Of a DNA stretch of 64,000 nucleotides, positions 1-7,284 are shown piece by piece (position 1 is the stretch's first letter; every line of letters begins with the position of its first letter). The notes under the pieces are model-generated. The model saw nothing but the letters and a program-made list of their open reading frames with translations, had not been told where the DNA came from and did not search any database. Both the position numbers and the translations under genes were made by a program. This DNA is from Cellulophaga sp. L1A9 (lineage in GTDB: Bacteria; Bacteroidota; Bacteroidia; Flavobacteriales; Flavobacteriaceae), in contig NZ_CP047027.1 of the NCBI RefSeq assembly GCF_009797025.1, positions 2,852,001 through 2,916,000 on the forward strand. The letters are read 5' to 3'.

Positions 1-30
1 TTTAAAGCCGAAATACTAGATTTTCAGGAT

Positions 31-294
31 CTAAAAATCACCTAAATCTTTTCTTACTAGAGCTATGTATTTTTTCATAGCATCCTTTTTAGATAGATTT
101 TTTGCTTGAAACAAAGCATTTGCTTTGAAAGCATTAATCAAGGGAGTACTGCTTCCTGGATTCTCAAAATTCTCATTTGCAATTTTATAATAAGCATATA
201 GCTTAAGCAGAAAATCTGCAGGTAAAGGATTGGTGTAATCATTTACGAAGGTAACTGCATTTGCAAATTCAGTCTGAAGTTTATCTTTCTTCAT
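31..294 (-). CDS. Acyl-CoA-binding protein (ACBP)
   Basis: A soluble 87-residue protein expected to bind long-chain acyl-CoA esters in the cytoplasm and buffer or carry them to lipid-synthesis enzymes. It shows the ACBP hallmark LLKLYAYYK (about residues 29-37) and the later KKDAMKKYI segment, and its length equals that of single-domain ACBPs. It is the last gene of a minus-strand unit behind psd and cdsA, and its start overlaps the end of psd by 14 bases, so translation is probably coupled. The partners in the unit are glycerophospholipid enzymes, which fits an acyl-CoA supply role. The family assignment is solid; the precise role in bacteria is inference. Confidence 0.9.
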   Translation of the reverse strand: MKKDKLQTEFANAVTFVNDYTNPLPADFLLKLYAYYKIANENFENPGSSTPLINAFKANALFQAKNLSKKDAMKKYIALVRKDLGDF

Positions 295-952
295 CTTTTA
301 TTGGTAAGCTAGCTATACAGGTTTTTGCACCAATAACTTTCTGATTAAGTTTTACATTAATGGCTGAATCTAAAGGTAGGAATAAATCTACCCTAGAACC
401 AAATTTAATAAATCCGGCATCTTCTCCTTGATGTGCGCTATCTCCTACTTTTGCATAATTGACGATACGTTTTGCTAATGCTCCAGCAATTTGACGGTAT
501 AGTATTTCACCAAATTTTGGTGTTTTAATTACAATAGTGGTTCTTTCGTTCTCTTCACTAGCTTTTGGATGCCAAGCTACTAGAAATTTACCAGGATGGT
601 ATTTAGAATAGGTAATAGCACCACTTGCAGGATACCGAGTAACATGTACATTTATAGGCGACATAAAAATAGAAACCTGAAGACGTTTGTCTTTAAAGTA
701 TTCATTTTCTTGCACTTCTTCAATAACCACAACTTTACCATCTACAGGAGCTAAAATTTCATCGAAACTTTTTAGAACCTTACGTTTTGGATTTCTAAAG
801 AATTGGAGAATAGTAATTAAAAAAACTATTGCCGTAATTTGAATAAGTAGTTTTAACCAATTTAAATCAATATAATAATGGGCAGCTAGAACTGTAATAG
901 CCACTAAGAAAAATGAGATTAAAATAATTTTTTGCCCTTCTTTATGAAACAT
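281..952 (-). CDS. psd: Phosphatidylserine decarboxylase family protein
   Basis: Decarboxylates phosphatidylserine to phosphatidylethanolamine, the main membrane lipid. The 223-residue product is of the short PSD type: two hydrophobic segments near residues 9-26 and 33-51 anchor it, and the self-cleavage site is the Gly-Ser pair 185-186 in the context FIKFGSRVD. In this family the Ser becomes the pyruvoyl cofactor of the small alpha chain. The start overlaps cdsA by 11 bases and the end overlaps the ACBP gene by 14, so the three genes form one unit. An archaetidylserine-type substrate cannot be excluded by sequence alone. Confidence 0.9.
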   Translation of the reverse strand: MFHKEGQKIILISFFLVAITVLAAHYYIDLNWLKLLIQITAIVFLITILQFFRNPKRKVLKSFDEILAPVDGKVVVIEEVQENEYFKDKRLQVSIFMSPINVHVTRYPASGAITYSKYHPGKFLVAWHPKASEENERTTIVIKTPKFGEILYRQIAGALAKRIVNYAKVGDSAHQGEDAGFIKFGSRVDLFLPLDSAINVKLNQKVIGAKTCIASLPIKDEER

Positions 953-1757
953 GGTTGAAAATATTTAAGGTTAAATACGCAAAAGGTGCTGCGAAAATTA
1001 AACTGTCTAAACGGTCTAGCATCCCACCGTGACCTGGTAAAATAGCGCCACTATCTTTCACACCAGCAGCTCTTTTAAATTTTGATTCTATTAAATCTCC
1101 TAAACTACCAGAAACTACAATAACAACAGCTAGAATAAGCCACTGTATGAGGTTAATGTGGGTTTCGTATTTAGATAAAAAATATGCAGCAATTAAAGCG
1201 AAAACTAAACCACCAATAGTGCCTTCCCAAGTTTTTTTAGGAGATACACTAGGGAAAAGTTTATTTTTTCCAATGGTTTTTCCAACTAGGTAGGCAAATG
1301 AATCGTTTACCCATATGAGTATAAAAATACCCATGATTAAAAATTTCGCAAAATTATTTTGTTGATACGGTATCATGGTCAAAAATATACAACCTCCTCC
1401 AATATAAAACAATCCAATTAAAAATTTTTGAAGGCTTTTGAACTTTTTTTCTTTAGGGGAAAATAAGTAAAATAAAAGTCCGATGTTGATGGTTATTGTA
1501 ATGAACATCAAAATATTTATAATTGATTTTCCGTAAGAATAATCATTAATAAGATAAATGAAAGCCCACCAAAGTGTCAAGTAAGCTGCGAAAATATAGT
1601 AGCCAGGTAATTTGGTCATCCTCTTGAATTCATAGAGACAAGCGAGCCCGAAAGCCATGAATAAAAAGTCAAAAGCGTCTGAACTTAAAAATATTGCAGA
1701 TAGCAATATTACCACATATACGATCCCCGTAAGTAATCTTCTGAAAATTTCTCCCAT
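942..1757 (-). CDS. cdsA: Phosphatidate cytidylyltransferase (CDP-diglyceride synthase)
   Basis: Integral inner-membrane enzyme that makes CDP-diacylglycerol from phosphatidic acid and CTP, the branch-point precursor of PE, PG and cardiolipin. The 271-residue protein is strongly hydrophobic with several membrane helices and carries the CDP-diglyceride synthase signature near its C-terminus (residues 225-251: SKFKR, VKDSG, PGHGGMLDRLD). It lies one base from the LUD gene upstream and overlaps psd downstream, so precursor synthesis and PE formation are co-transcribed. Confidence 0.95.
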   Translation of the reverse strand: MGEIFRRLLTGIVYVVILLSAIFLSSDAFDFLFMAFGLACLYEFKRMTKLPGYYIFAAYLTLWWAFIYLINDYSYGKSIINILMFITITINIGLLFYLFSPKEKKFKSLQKFLIGLFYIGGGCIFLTMIPYQQNNFAKFLIMGIFILIWVNDSFAYLVGKTIGKNKLFPSVSPKKTWEGTIGGLVFALIAAYFLSKYETHINLIQWLILAVVIVVSGSLGDLIESKFKRAAGVKDSGAILPGHGGMLDRLDSLIFAAPFAYLTLNIFNHVS

Positions 1758-1758
1758 A

Positions 1759-2370
1759 TTATAAGTCTTCCAGAAGGATAAGATACAAATTTTTAGAGCT
1801 ACTCCCGTAAGTAAGGAAATCTTTTTTGTCCTCTGATATGGCTTGAAAGTGTTTAATAGTCGTAATATTAGTAGGGATACTATTCAGGTGTTTTTTCTTA
1901 ATTTTTTTTAGGCCTTCTCCAATAGAATTTACTAATTGGCTGGTGGTTGCGAAAACTATAAAATTTTCAGGGAGCTCATTTAGTTTGCGATCTCTAAGTT
2001 GGTTAGAGCAAATAAGTATAGAGCCGTTCTGTGCTACTAGGTGTTCGCAAGTGGTAAAGAAAATTTCACTTTTTTTAGGGTCGTCAGTAAAAGTAAGTGC
2101 TTCTAGCTTAAACTTTTCTTCTAAGTTGGTATCCATTGAGAAAAAAGCGGTATTATTCCAGCTGTTTTCTAGGCGGATATTTTTTAGTGCATCACTGACG
2201 TCTTGGTTGCTATCACAATAGATGAATTTTCCTCCATTTTTTTTGAAGTAAATAGTAAATTTTTCATCAATAGGAATATCTAGGTCGGGCATATGCATAC
2301 CTCTGGTTTCTTCTTGCGCTGCAGAAACCTTTTTTTTGCCACCTCCAAATAGTTTCTCAAATAGACCCAT
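1759..2370 (-). CDS. LUD domain-containing protein
   Basis: A 203-residue soluble protein of the LUD (LutB/LutC, lactate utilisation) superfamily, recognised from the C-terminal block with ICSNQLRDRKLNELP and FVIFATTSQLV-like sequence (about residues 120-150) and the Gly/Lys-rich LFGGGKKK start. No iron-sulfur cysteine motif is present, so it is the LutC-like stand-alone type. It is immediately upstream of cdsA, with one base between the genes. The job in a phospholipid operon is unknown; I do not infer lactate oxidation here because no lutA or lutB gene is nearby. Confidence 0.75.
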   Translation of the reverse strand: MGLFEKLFGGGKKKVSAAQEETRGMHMPDLDIPIDEKFTIYFKKNGGKFIYCDSNQDVSDALKNIRLENSWNNTAFFSMDTNLEEKFKLEALTFTDDPKKSEIFFTTCEHLVAQNGSILICSNQLRDRKLNELPENFIVFATTSQLVNSIGEGLKKIKKKHLNSIPTNITTIKHFQAISEDKKDFLTYGSSSKNLYLILLEDL

Positions 2371-2400
2371 TCTTATCTTTAAAACTTCTACTACTTATTT

Positions 2401-2444
2401 AATATAAAAATAAGCAGAAGTTTATCTTAATAAACTTCTGCTTA
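2401..2444 (-). terminator. Intrinsic terminator behind ftsH
   Basis: A perfect 14-bp inverted repeat (arms 2411-2424 and 2431-2444, loop of 6) sits between the ftsH stop and the LUD start. Read on the minus strand it is followed by TTTTTATATT, so it should stop ftsH transcripts and separate rsfS-ftsH from the LUD-cdsA-psd-ACBP unit. Confidence 0.85.
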
Positions 2445-2452
2445 AAATTAAC

Positions 2453-4438
2453 TTATTCTTTGTTCTCGGTATCCGCTTCTTTAGAGGCTTCTTCTTCTCT
2501 TGCAGCAGCTGCTTCAGCGACGTCTTTATCGAAAGGTCTTTTGCCAAATATTTTCTCTAAATCGTCTTTAAAGATCACTTCTTTTTCTAACAAACGTGTT
2601 GCTAGTTCAGTAAGCTTATCTTTATTGTTCGATAAAAGTTCAATAGCTCTTTGGTACTGCTCTTCAATTAGAATAGAAATTTCTCTATCTATAGTCTTAG
2701 CAGTTTCTTCACTGTAAGGTTTAGAAAAGCCATAAGAATCTTGCCCTGAAGAATCATAATATGTTAAGTTTCCAATTTTGTCATTAAGTCCGTAAATAGT
2801 AACCATAGCTCTCGCTTGTTTAGTTACTTTTTCTAAATCACTTAATGCTCCTGTAGAAATATTATTAAAGATTACTTTTTCAGCAGCTCTACCCCCTAGG
2901 GCAGCACACATTTCGTCTTTCATCTGATCTGGACGAACAATTAACCTTTCTTCTGGTAAATACCAAGCTGCACCTAAAGATTGACCTCTTGGTACGATGG
3001 TTACCTTAACCAATGGCGCGGCATGTTCTAACATCCAACTTACTGTAGCGTGACCAGCCTCATGATAAGCAATAGTTTCTTTTTCACCAGGAGTGATAAT
3101 CTTATTTTTCTTCTCTAGACCACCAACAATACGATCTACAGCATCTAAGAAATCTTGTTTTGTAACTGCTTTCTTTTCTTTACGAGCAGCAATAAGTGCG
3201 GCTTCATTACAAACGTTAGCAATATCAGCTCCAGAAAAACCAGGAGTTTGTTTTGCTAAAAATTCTGTATCTAATGTTTCAGCAGTCTTAATTGGCTTAA
3301 GGTGAACTTCAAAAATTTCTTTACGTTCTCTAATGTCTGGTAAGTCTACATAAATCTGTCTATCAAAACGACCAGCTCTCATTAAAGCTTTGTCTAAAAC
3401 ATCTGCTCTGTTCGTAGCGGCCAAAACAATTACATTCGTATTTGTTCCGAAACCATCCATTTCCGTTAGCAATTGGTTTAGGGTGTTTTCACGTTCATCA
3501 TTAGAACCTGTCATATTATTTTTACCTCTAGCTCTACCGATTGCATCAATCTCATCGATAAATATAATTGCAGGAGATTTTTCTTTCGCTTGCTTAAATA
3601 AATCACGAACTCTAGAAGCTCCAACACCTACAAACATCTCTACGAAATCTGATCCAGAAAGCGAGAAGAAAGGTACTTTAGCTTCACCAGCAACTGCTTT
3701 AGCTAATAATGTCTTTCCTGTTCCAGGAGGGCCCACTAATAAGGCTCCTTTAGGAATTTTACCTCCTAAAGAGGTATATTTATCTGGATTTCTTAAAAAG
3801 TCTACAATTTCTTCAACTTCTTCTTTCGCTCCTTCTAAACCAGCAACATCTTTAAAAGATGTTCTTGTGTCTGTTTTTTCGTCAAAAAGTTTTGCTTTAG
3901 ATTTTCCAATATTGAAAATCTGACCTCCAGCGCCACCGCCACCGCCACCAGACATTCTTCTCATAAGATATATCCAAATACCTATAATAAGAATAAATGG
4001 TAATACACTTAAAAGAATATCAAGTATAACGTTGTTTTCTGTGGTGTAATCAATGACAGTATCTAAGTTGTATTCAACTTTTGTGTTTTTTATATCATTC
4101 TCAAAATTTTGAGGATCACCATAATCTAAAACATACTGTGGAGATTCGCCACCAGATAGTCCGAAAGGTTTTTTAGCAACATCCTTATGAACATCTTTTT
4201 CTAAAGCTTCTTGGGTTAAGAAGACTTTTGCTTGTCTTGTATTGGTTACAATCAATATTTTGGCTACATCACCATTTCTTAAATATTCTTGTAATTCAGA
4301 AGTAGTTGTTTTCTTTTGACTAGATAAGCTAGCGCTATTGAAAAACTGGAATCCAATTAATAATACTGCTATTATTCCGTAGATCCACCACGAACTAAAC
4401 TTTGGTTTCTTGGGGCTCGTATTGTTGTCTTTTGCCAT
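2453..4438 (-). CDS. ftsH: ATP-dependent zinc metalloprotease FtsH
   Basis: Membrane-anchored AAA+ protease that extracts and degrades misassembled membrane proteins and selected regulators. The 661-residue sequence shows an N-terminal membrane helix (about 17-33), a periplasmic domain, a second helix (about 136-159), a Gly-rich linker, Walker A GPPGTGKT (236-243), Walker B IFIDEID (292-298), the second-region arginines at 354-360 and the zinc-protease motif HEAGH (459-463). The C-terminal tail is long, acidic and Ala/Glu-rich. It lies 12 bases behind rsfS and ends at a strong terminator. Confidence 0.98.
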   Translation of the reverse strand: MAKDNNTSPKKPKFSSWWIYGIIAVLLIGFQFFNSASLSSQKKTTTSELQEYLRNGDVAKILIVTNTRQAKVFLTQEALEKDVHKDVAKKPFGLSGGESPQYVLDYGDPQNFENDIKNTKVEYNLDTVIDYTTENNVILDILLSVLPFILIIGIWIYLMRRMSGGGGGGAGGQIFNIGKSKAKLFDEKTDTRTSFKDVAGLEGAKEEVEEIVDFLRNPDKYTSLGGKIPKGALLVGPPGTGKTLLAKAVAGEAKVPFFSLSGSDFVEMFVGVGASRVRDLFKQAKEKSPAIIFIDEIDAIGRARGKNNMTGSNDERENTLNQLLTEMDGFGTNTNVIVLAATNRADVLDKALMRAGRFDRQIYVDLPDIRERKEIFEVHLKPIKTAETLDTEFLAKQTPGFSGADIANVCNEAALIAARKEKKAVTKQDFLDAVDRIVGGLEKKNKIITPGEKETIAYHEAGHATVSWMLEHAAPLVKVTIVPRGQSLGAAWYLPEERLIVRPDQMKDEMCAALGGRAAEKVIFNNISTGALSDLEKVTKQARAMVTIYGLNDKIGNLTYYDSSGQDSYGFSKPYSEETAKTIDREISILIEEQYQRAIELLSNNKDKLTELATRLLEKEVIFKDDLEKIFGKRPFDKDVAEAAAAREEEASKEADTENKE

Positions 4439-4450
4439 CTTTGTTTTTTC

Positions 4451-4825
4451 TTATTTAAAACTATTTTCAATCATGGTTACTTTTGCGTCTCCCCAAAGTC
4501 CTTCAATATCATAATACTCGCGTACTTGTTTTTGAAATACATGTACAACGACATTTACATAGTCCATTAAAACCCATTCAGAGTTATCCGAGCCTTCTAC
4601 GTGCCAAGGTTTGTCTTTGAGTTTCTTACTTACTGTTTTTTGAATTGAGCCTACTATCGCATTTACATGCGTGTTTGAAGTACCGTTACAGATTATGAAA
4701 TAGTCGCAAACCGTATTTTCAATTTCTCTTAGGTCAAGTAAGCTTATGTTATTTCCTTTAACTTCTTCTATTCCCTCTAGAATAAAACTGATGAGCTCAT
4801 CTACGCTTGTTTGCTTTTTCTGCAT
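4451..4825 (-). CDS. rsfS: Ribosome silencing factor RsfS
   Basis: Binds ribosomal protein uL14 on the large subunit and blocks subunit joining when nutrients are short. The 124-residue protein has the conserved DUF143 core: LLDLRE, CDYFIICNGTSNTHVNAI, the WHVEGSDNSEWVLMDY block and the acidic YYDIEGLWGDA tail. It is the first gene of the unit with ftsH and is divergent from birA. A TAnnTTTG box lies about 20 bases upstream of the start. Confidence 0.95.
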   Translation of the reverse strand: MQKKQTSVDELISFILEGIEEVKGNNISLLDLREIENTVCDYFIICNGTSNTHVNAIVGSIQKTVSKKLKDKPWHVEGSDNSEWVLMDYVNVVVHVFQKQVREYYDIEGLWGDAKVTMIENSFK

Positions 4826-4844
4826 TAAATAAATTTAATTTTCG

Positions 4845-4852
4845 CAAAGTTA
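4845..4852 (-). promoter_or_regulatory. Putative -7 promoter box for rsfS-ftsH
   Basis: TAACTTTG on the minus strand matches the Bacteroidota -7 consensus TAnnTTTG about 20 bases before the rsfS start. No TTG is seen at the usual -33 distance, so the call rests on one element. Confidence 0.45.
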
Positions 4853-4919
4853 TTATTTTTTTGTTTTCTTAGCTATTGTTTTAAGTAATAAGATTTAACT
4901 TTTATATAATAGTTAACAA

Positions 4920-5651
4920 ATGCAAATAATCAAACTTGATGCCATAGACTCTACAAACGTTTACCTGAAAGATTTAGTGTTTAATACACAAGCTTCGGAT
5001 AATACCATTGTGGTTGCTGAGAGGCAAACAAGTGGTAGAGGTCAAATGGGTACAACTTGGGTTTCTGAAGGCGGTAAGAATCTAACATTCAGTATATTGA
5101 AAAAATTCGATACTTTTGAAGTACGTGATCAATTTGATTTAAATATTTGTGTTTCACTCGCTATTTTTCGCAGTTTAAATCAATTGAAAATAGCTGACTT
5201 AAAGATTAAGTGGCCTAACGACATTTTGTCAGGCAACCACAAAATTTGTGGTGTTTTAATTGAAAATATACTTTCTGGATGTAAAATTCAAGCTTCAATA
5301 ATAGGAATTGGATTAAATGTGAACCAAATTTCATTTAATAATTTGCCGAATGTTTCCTCTTTAAAATTAATTACGGGTATTCAATATGATTTGGATGAGC
5401 TTTTAAAAAAAATAGCCAAAAACCTTTCAGAAGTTTTTGACTATTATTTTACTGTAAATCAACAAGATTTAAAAGTTGAATATTTAGCGCAACTTTTTAG
5501 AAAAGACAAAGCATCTACTTTCATGAATGTCTCAAATACCATGTTTACCGGAATCATTAGAAATGTAACCAATGAGGGTAGGTTATTGGTAGAAGAGGAA
5601 GATGAAATCTTTAAAGAATATGCGCTAAAAGAAATTAAATTACTGTATTAA
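4920..5651 (+). CDS. birA: Biotin-[acetyl-CoA-carboxylase] ligase
   Basis: Attaches biotin, via biotinyl-5'-AMP, to the acceptor lysine of carboxylases; the pyruvate carboxylase at 16.2 kb is one obvious substrate. The 243-residue product starts directly with the catalytic domain (DSTN at about 9-12, GRGQMGTTW at about 40-48, KWPNDI at about 98-103) and lacks the N-terminal DNA-binding domain of the E. coli protein, so it should be a ligase only, not a repressor. Its stop codon overlaps that of the convergent SRPBCC gene by three bases. A weak TTG-N17-TAACTTTT promoter precedes it. Confidence 0.93.
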   Translation: MQIIKLDAIDSTNVYLKDLVFNTQASDNTIVVAERQTSGRGQMGTTWVSEGGKNLTFSILKKFDTFEVRDQFDLNICVSLAIFRSLNQLKIADLKIKWPNDILSGNHKICGVLIENILSGCKIQASIIGIGLNVNQISFNNLPNVSSLKLITGIQYDLDELLKKIAKNLSEVFDYYFTVNQQDLKVEYLAQLFRKDKASTFMNVSNTMFTGIIRNVTNEGRLLVEEEDEIFKEYALKEIKLLY

Positions 5652-6040
5652 ATTTTCTGTAAATTATCTGATAAAGTACCAATGAAGTTGGTAATAGGGT
5701 TTTTTATCATCATTGCCATCATTGCATTAAATTCTCCCTCAAAACTTAGAATAACTTCCGTTTCATTTGCACCTAATTTTACAATATTAGCGGTTAATGT
5801 AAAGGGTAATTTTTCACTAGCTGCACCTAATACTACCTTGCTTGTTGGTGTCATTTCTTTACGTTGAAGCACTATTTCGGGCATTCCTTTCAATGCAAAC
5901 AAGAAACGTTCTTCGCTAATTAGCTCAAACTTGCTTATGTTTTCGGGCATTAATTGCTCAAAGTTTTTGATGTCTATTAAAAAATCATAAACTTCCTGAC
6001 TACTTTTTTTTATTGTTTTTTTTTGAGTTTCTATATGCAT
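5648..6040 (-). CDS. SRPBCC (START-like) family protein
   Basis: A small 130-residue protein with the lipid/ligand-binding helix-grip pattern: an N-terminal strand, the KKSSQEVYDFLIDIKNFEQL helix block, alternating strands and a long C-terminal helix (NPITNFIGTLSDNLQKI). I chose the ATG at 6040 (MHIETQKK) over the upstream ATG at 6082, because the longer version would overlap pyrE by 38 bases and adds an Asn-rich stretch unlike the family. From 6040 it follows pyrE with a 4-base gap and is probably co-transcribed with it. The ligand is unknown. Confidence 0.8.
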   Translation of the reverse strand: MHIETQKKTIKKSSQEVYDFLIDIKNFEQLMPENISKFELISEERFLFALKGMPEIVLQRKEMTPTSKVVLGAASEKLPFTLTANIVKLGANETEVILSFEGEFNAMMAMMIKNPITNFIGTLSDNLQKI

Positions 6041-6044
6041 AATG

Positions 6045-6686
6045 TTATTGTTGCCATTCTGATGGATTTTTCTTCCATTCAATTAATGTGTTATACTGAT
6101 CTTCTTTTATGTAATTTGTTTCTGTTGCTTGTTCAATTAAATGATCATAATCACTTAAGGTGTGAAGCTCTAGATGGTGTTTTTCAAAATTTGATTTAGC
6201 AATATCAAAACCATAAGTGAATATAGCGAGCATGCCTTTTACCTTTGCGCCTGATGCTTCCAGTGCTTTTACCGCATTTAAACTACTTTTTCCTGTACTT
6301 ATCAAATCTTCAATAACCACTACTGTTTGGTTCTCTTCTAGAGCACCTTCTATTTGATTTTGTCTGCCATGAGATTTTGCTTCTGGGCGAACATATATAA
6401 AAGGAAGTCCTAAATAGTCTGCAACTAACATGCCTATTCCAATAGCTCCCGTGGCTACACCAGCAATAACATCTGGCTTGCCGTATAGGTGTTCTACTTG
6501 CTTAGCAATTTCCTCACGCACATAGTTACGTATAGGAGGATAAGATAAAATTATTCTATTATCACAATAGATTGGAGATTTCCATCCTGAAGCCCATGAA
6601 AAAGGATTTTCAGGATTCAACTTAATTGCATTAATTTGCAACAAAAGTTCTGCTGTCTTTTTAGCGGTGTCTTTATTTAAAACCAT
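6045..6686 (-). CDS. pyrE: Orotate phosphoribosyltransferase
   Basis: Transfers ribose-5-phosphate from PRPP to orotate, giving OMP in pyrimidine synthesis. The 213-residue protein has the PRPP-binding motif VVVIEDLISTGKSS (122-135) and the orotate-contacting segments SGWKSPIYCDNR (33-44) and RPEAKSHGR (100-108). It is divergent from the Nudix gene with only seven bases between the two start codons, and its -7 box overlaps the Nudix start codon, so the mRNA may be leaderless or nearly so. Confidence 0.96.
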   Translation of the reverse strand: MVLNKDTAKKTAELLLQINAIKLNPENPFSWASGWKSPIYCDNRIILSYPPIRNYVREEIAKQVEHLYGKPDVIAGVATGAIGIGMLVADYLGLPFIYVRPEAKSHGRQNQIEGALEENQTVVVIEDLISTGKSSLNAVKALEASGAKVKGMLAIFTYGFDIAKSNFEKHHLELHTLSDYDHLIEQATETNYIKEDQYNTLIEWKKNPSEWQQ

Positions 6687-6690
6687 ATTG

Positions 6691-6698
6691 CAAATGTA
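6691..6698 (-). promoter_or_regulatory. -7 promoter box of pyrE overlapping the Nudix start
   Basis: TACATTTG on the minus strand fits TAnnTTTG and ends five bases before the pyrE ATG. On the plus strand the same bases contain the Nudix ATG (6694-6696). No clear TTG is seen at -33. Confidence 0.5.
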
Positions 6699-7281
6699 TA
6701 AAGTTTTTGTTAATGAGTCTCAGTTGATTTTGACAAATAAACTGTCGGATATAGCTAATAATAAATATTTTTTATTGAACCAAAAGTCAATAAATGAAGC
6801 AATAGAGTTGCTATCTACTAATAAAATCAGCGTTGCGTATATCTATCACCCAAATGTTGACGAAATTTTAAACAAATTTACGGCTAAAATTCCTTTAGTA
6901 GTTGCTGCTGGAGGTGTTGTAACCAATAAGGCAGGAAAGGTTTTGTTTATCTATAGAAATGATAAGTGGGATTTGCCTAAGGGTAAATTAGACAAGGGTG
7001 AAACTTTGGAAGAATGTGCATTGAGGGAGGTAGAGGAGGAAACTGGAGTTCAAGGTTTGAAAATTGAAAATATTTTAAAAACAACCTATCATGTTTTTAA
7101 AAGAAATGGAAAATATAAACTTAAAGAAGTGCATTGGTTTGCTATGAAAACTTCATATAAAGGTGAGCTTATTGGTCAATTAGATGAAGGTATCGAAAAA
7201 GTAAAATGGAAAGGACCTAAGAAAATAGCTAAGGCCCTTCAAAATTCTTATACTAATATTAAAATTCTTTTTGAAGATTAA
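6694..7281 (+). CDS. Nudix hydrolase
   Basis: Hydrolyses a nucleoside diphosphate linked to another moiety. The Nudix box is complete (residues 97-118: G-x5-E-x7-REVEEE-x-G), with LPKGKLDKGE at its start. An N-terminal domain of about 65 residues precedes it, giving 195 residues from the chosen ATG. A start at 6667 would lie inside pyrE and is less likely. The substrate cannot be read from sequence. It ends three bases from the convergent M14 peptidase gene with no visible terminator between them. Confidence 0.88.
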   Translation: MYKVFVNESQLILTNKLSDIANNKYFLLNQKSINEAIELLSTNKISVAYIYHPNVDEILNKFTAKIPLVVAAGGVVTNKAGKVLFIYRNDKWDLPKGKLDKGETLEECALREVEEETGVQGLKIENILKTTYHVFKRNGKYKLKEVHWFAMKTSYKGELIGQLDEGIEKVKWKGPKKIAKALQNSYTNIKILFED

Positions 7282-7284
7282 TGA

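Noticed and set aside
3390..3923. 177-codon plus-strand ORF antisense to ftsH
   Set aside because: Shadow of the conserved AAA domain; the protein is low-complexity Ser/Phe/Ala-rich without family features.
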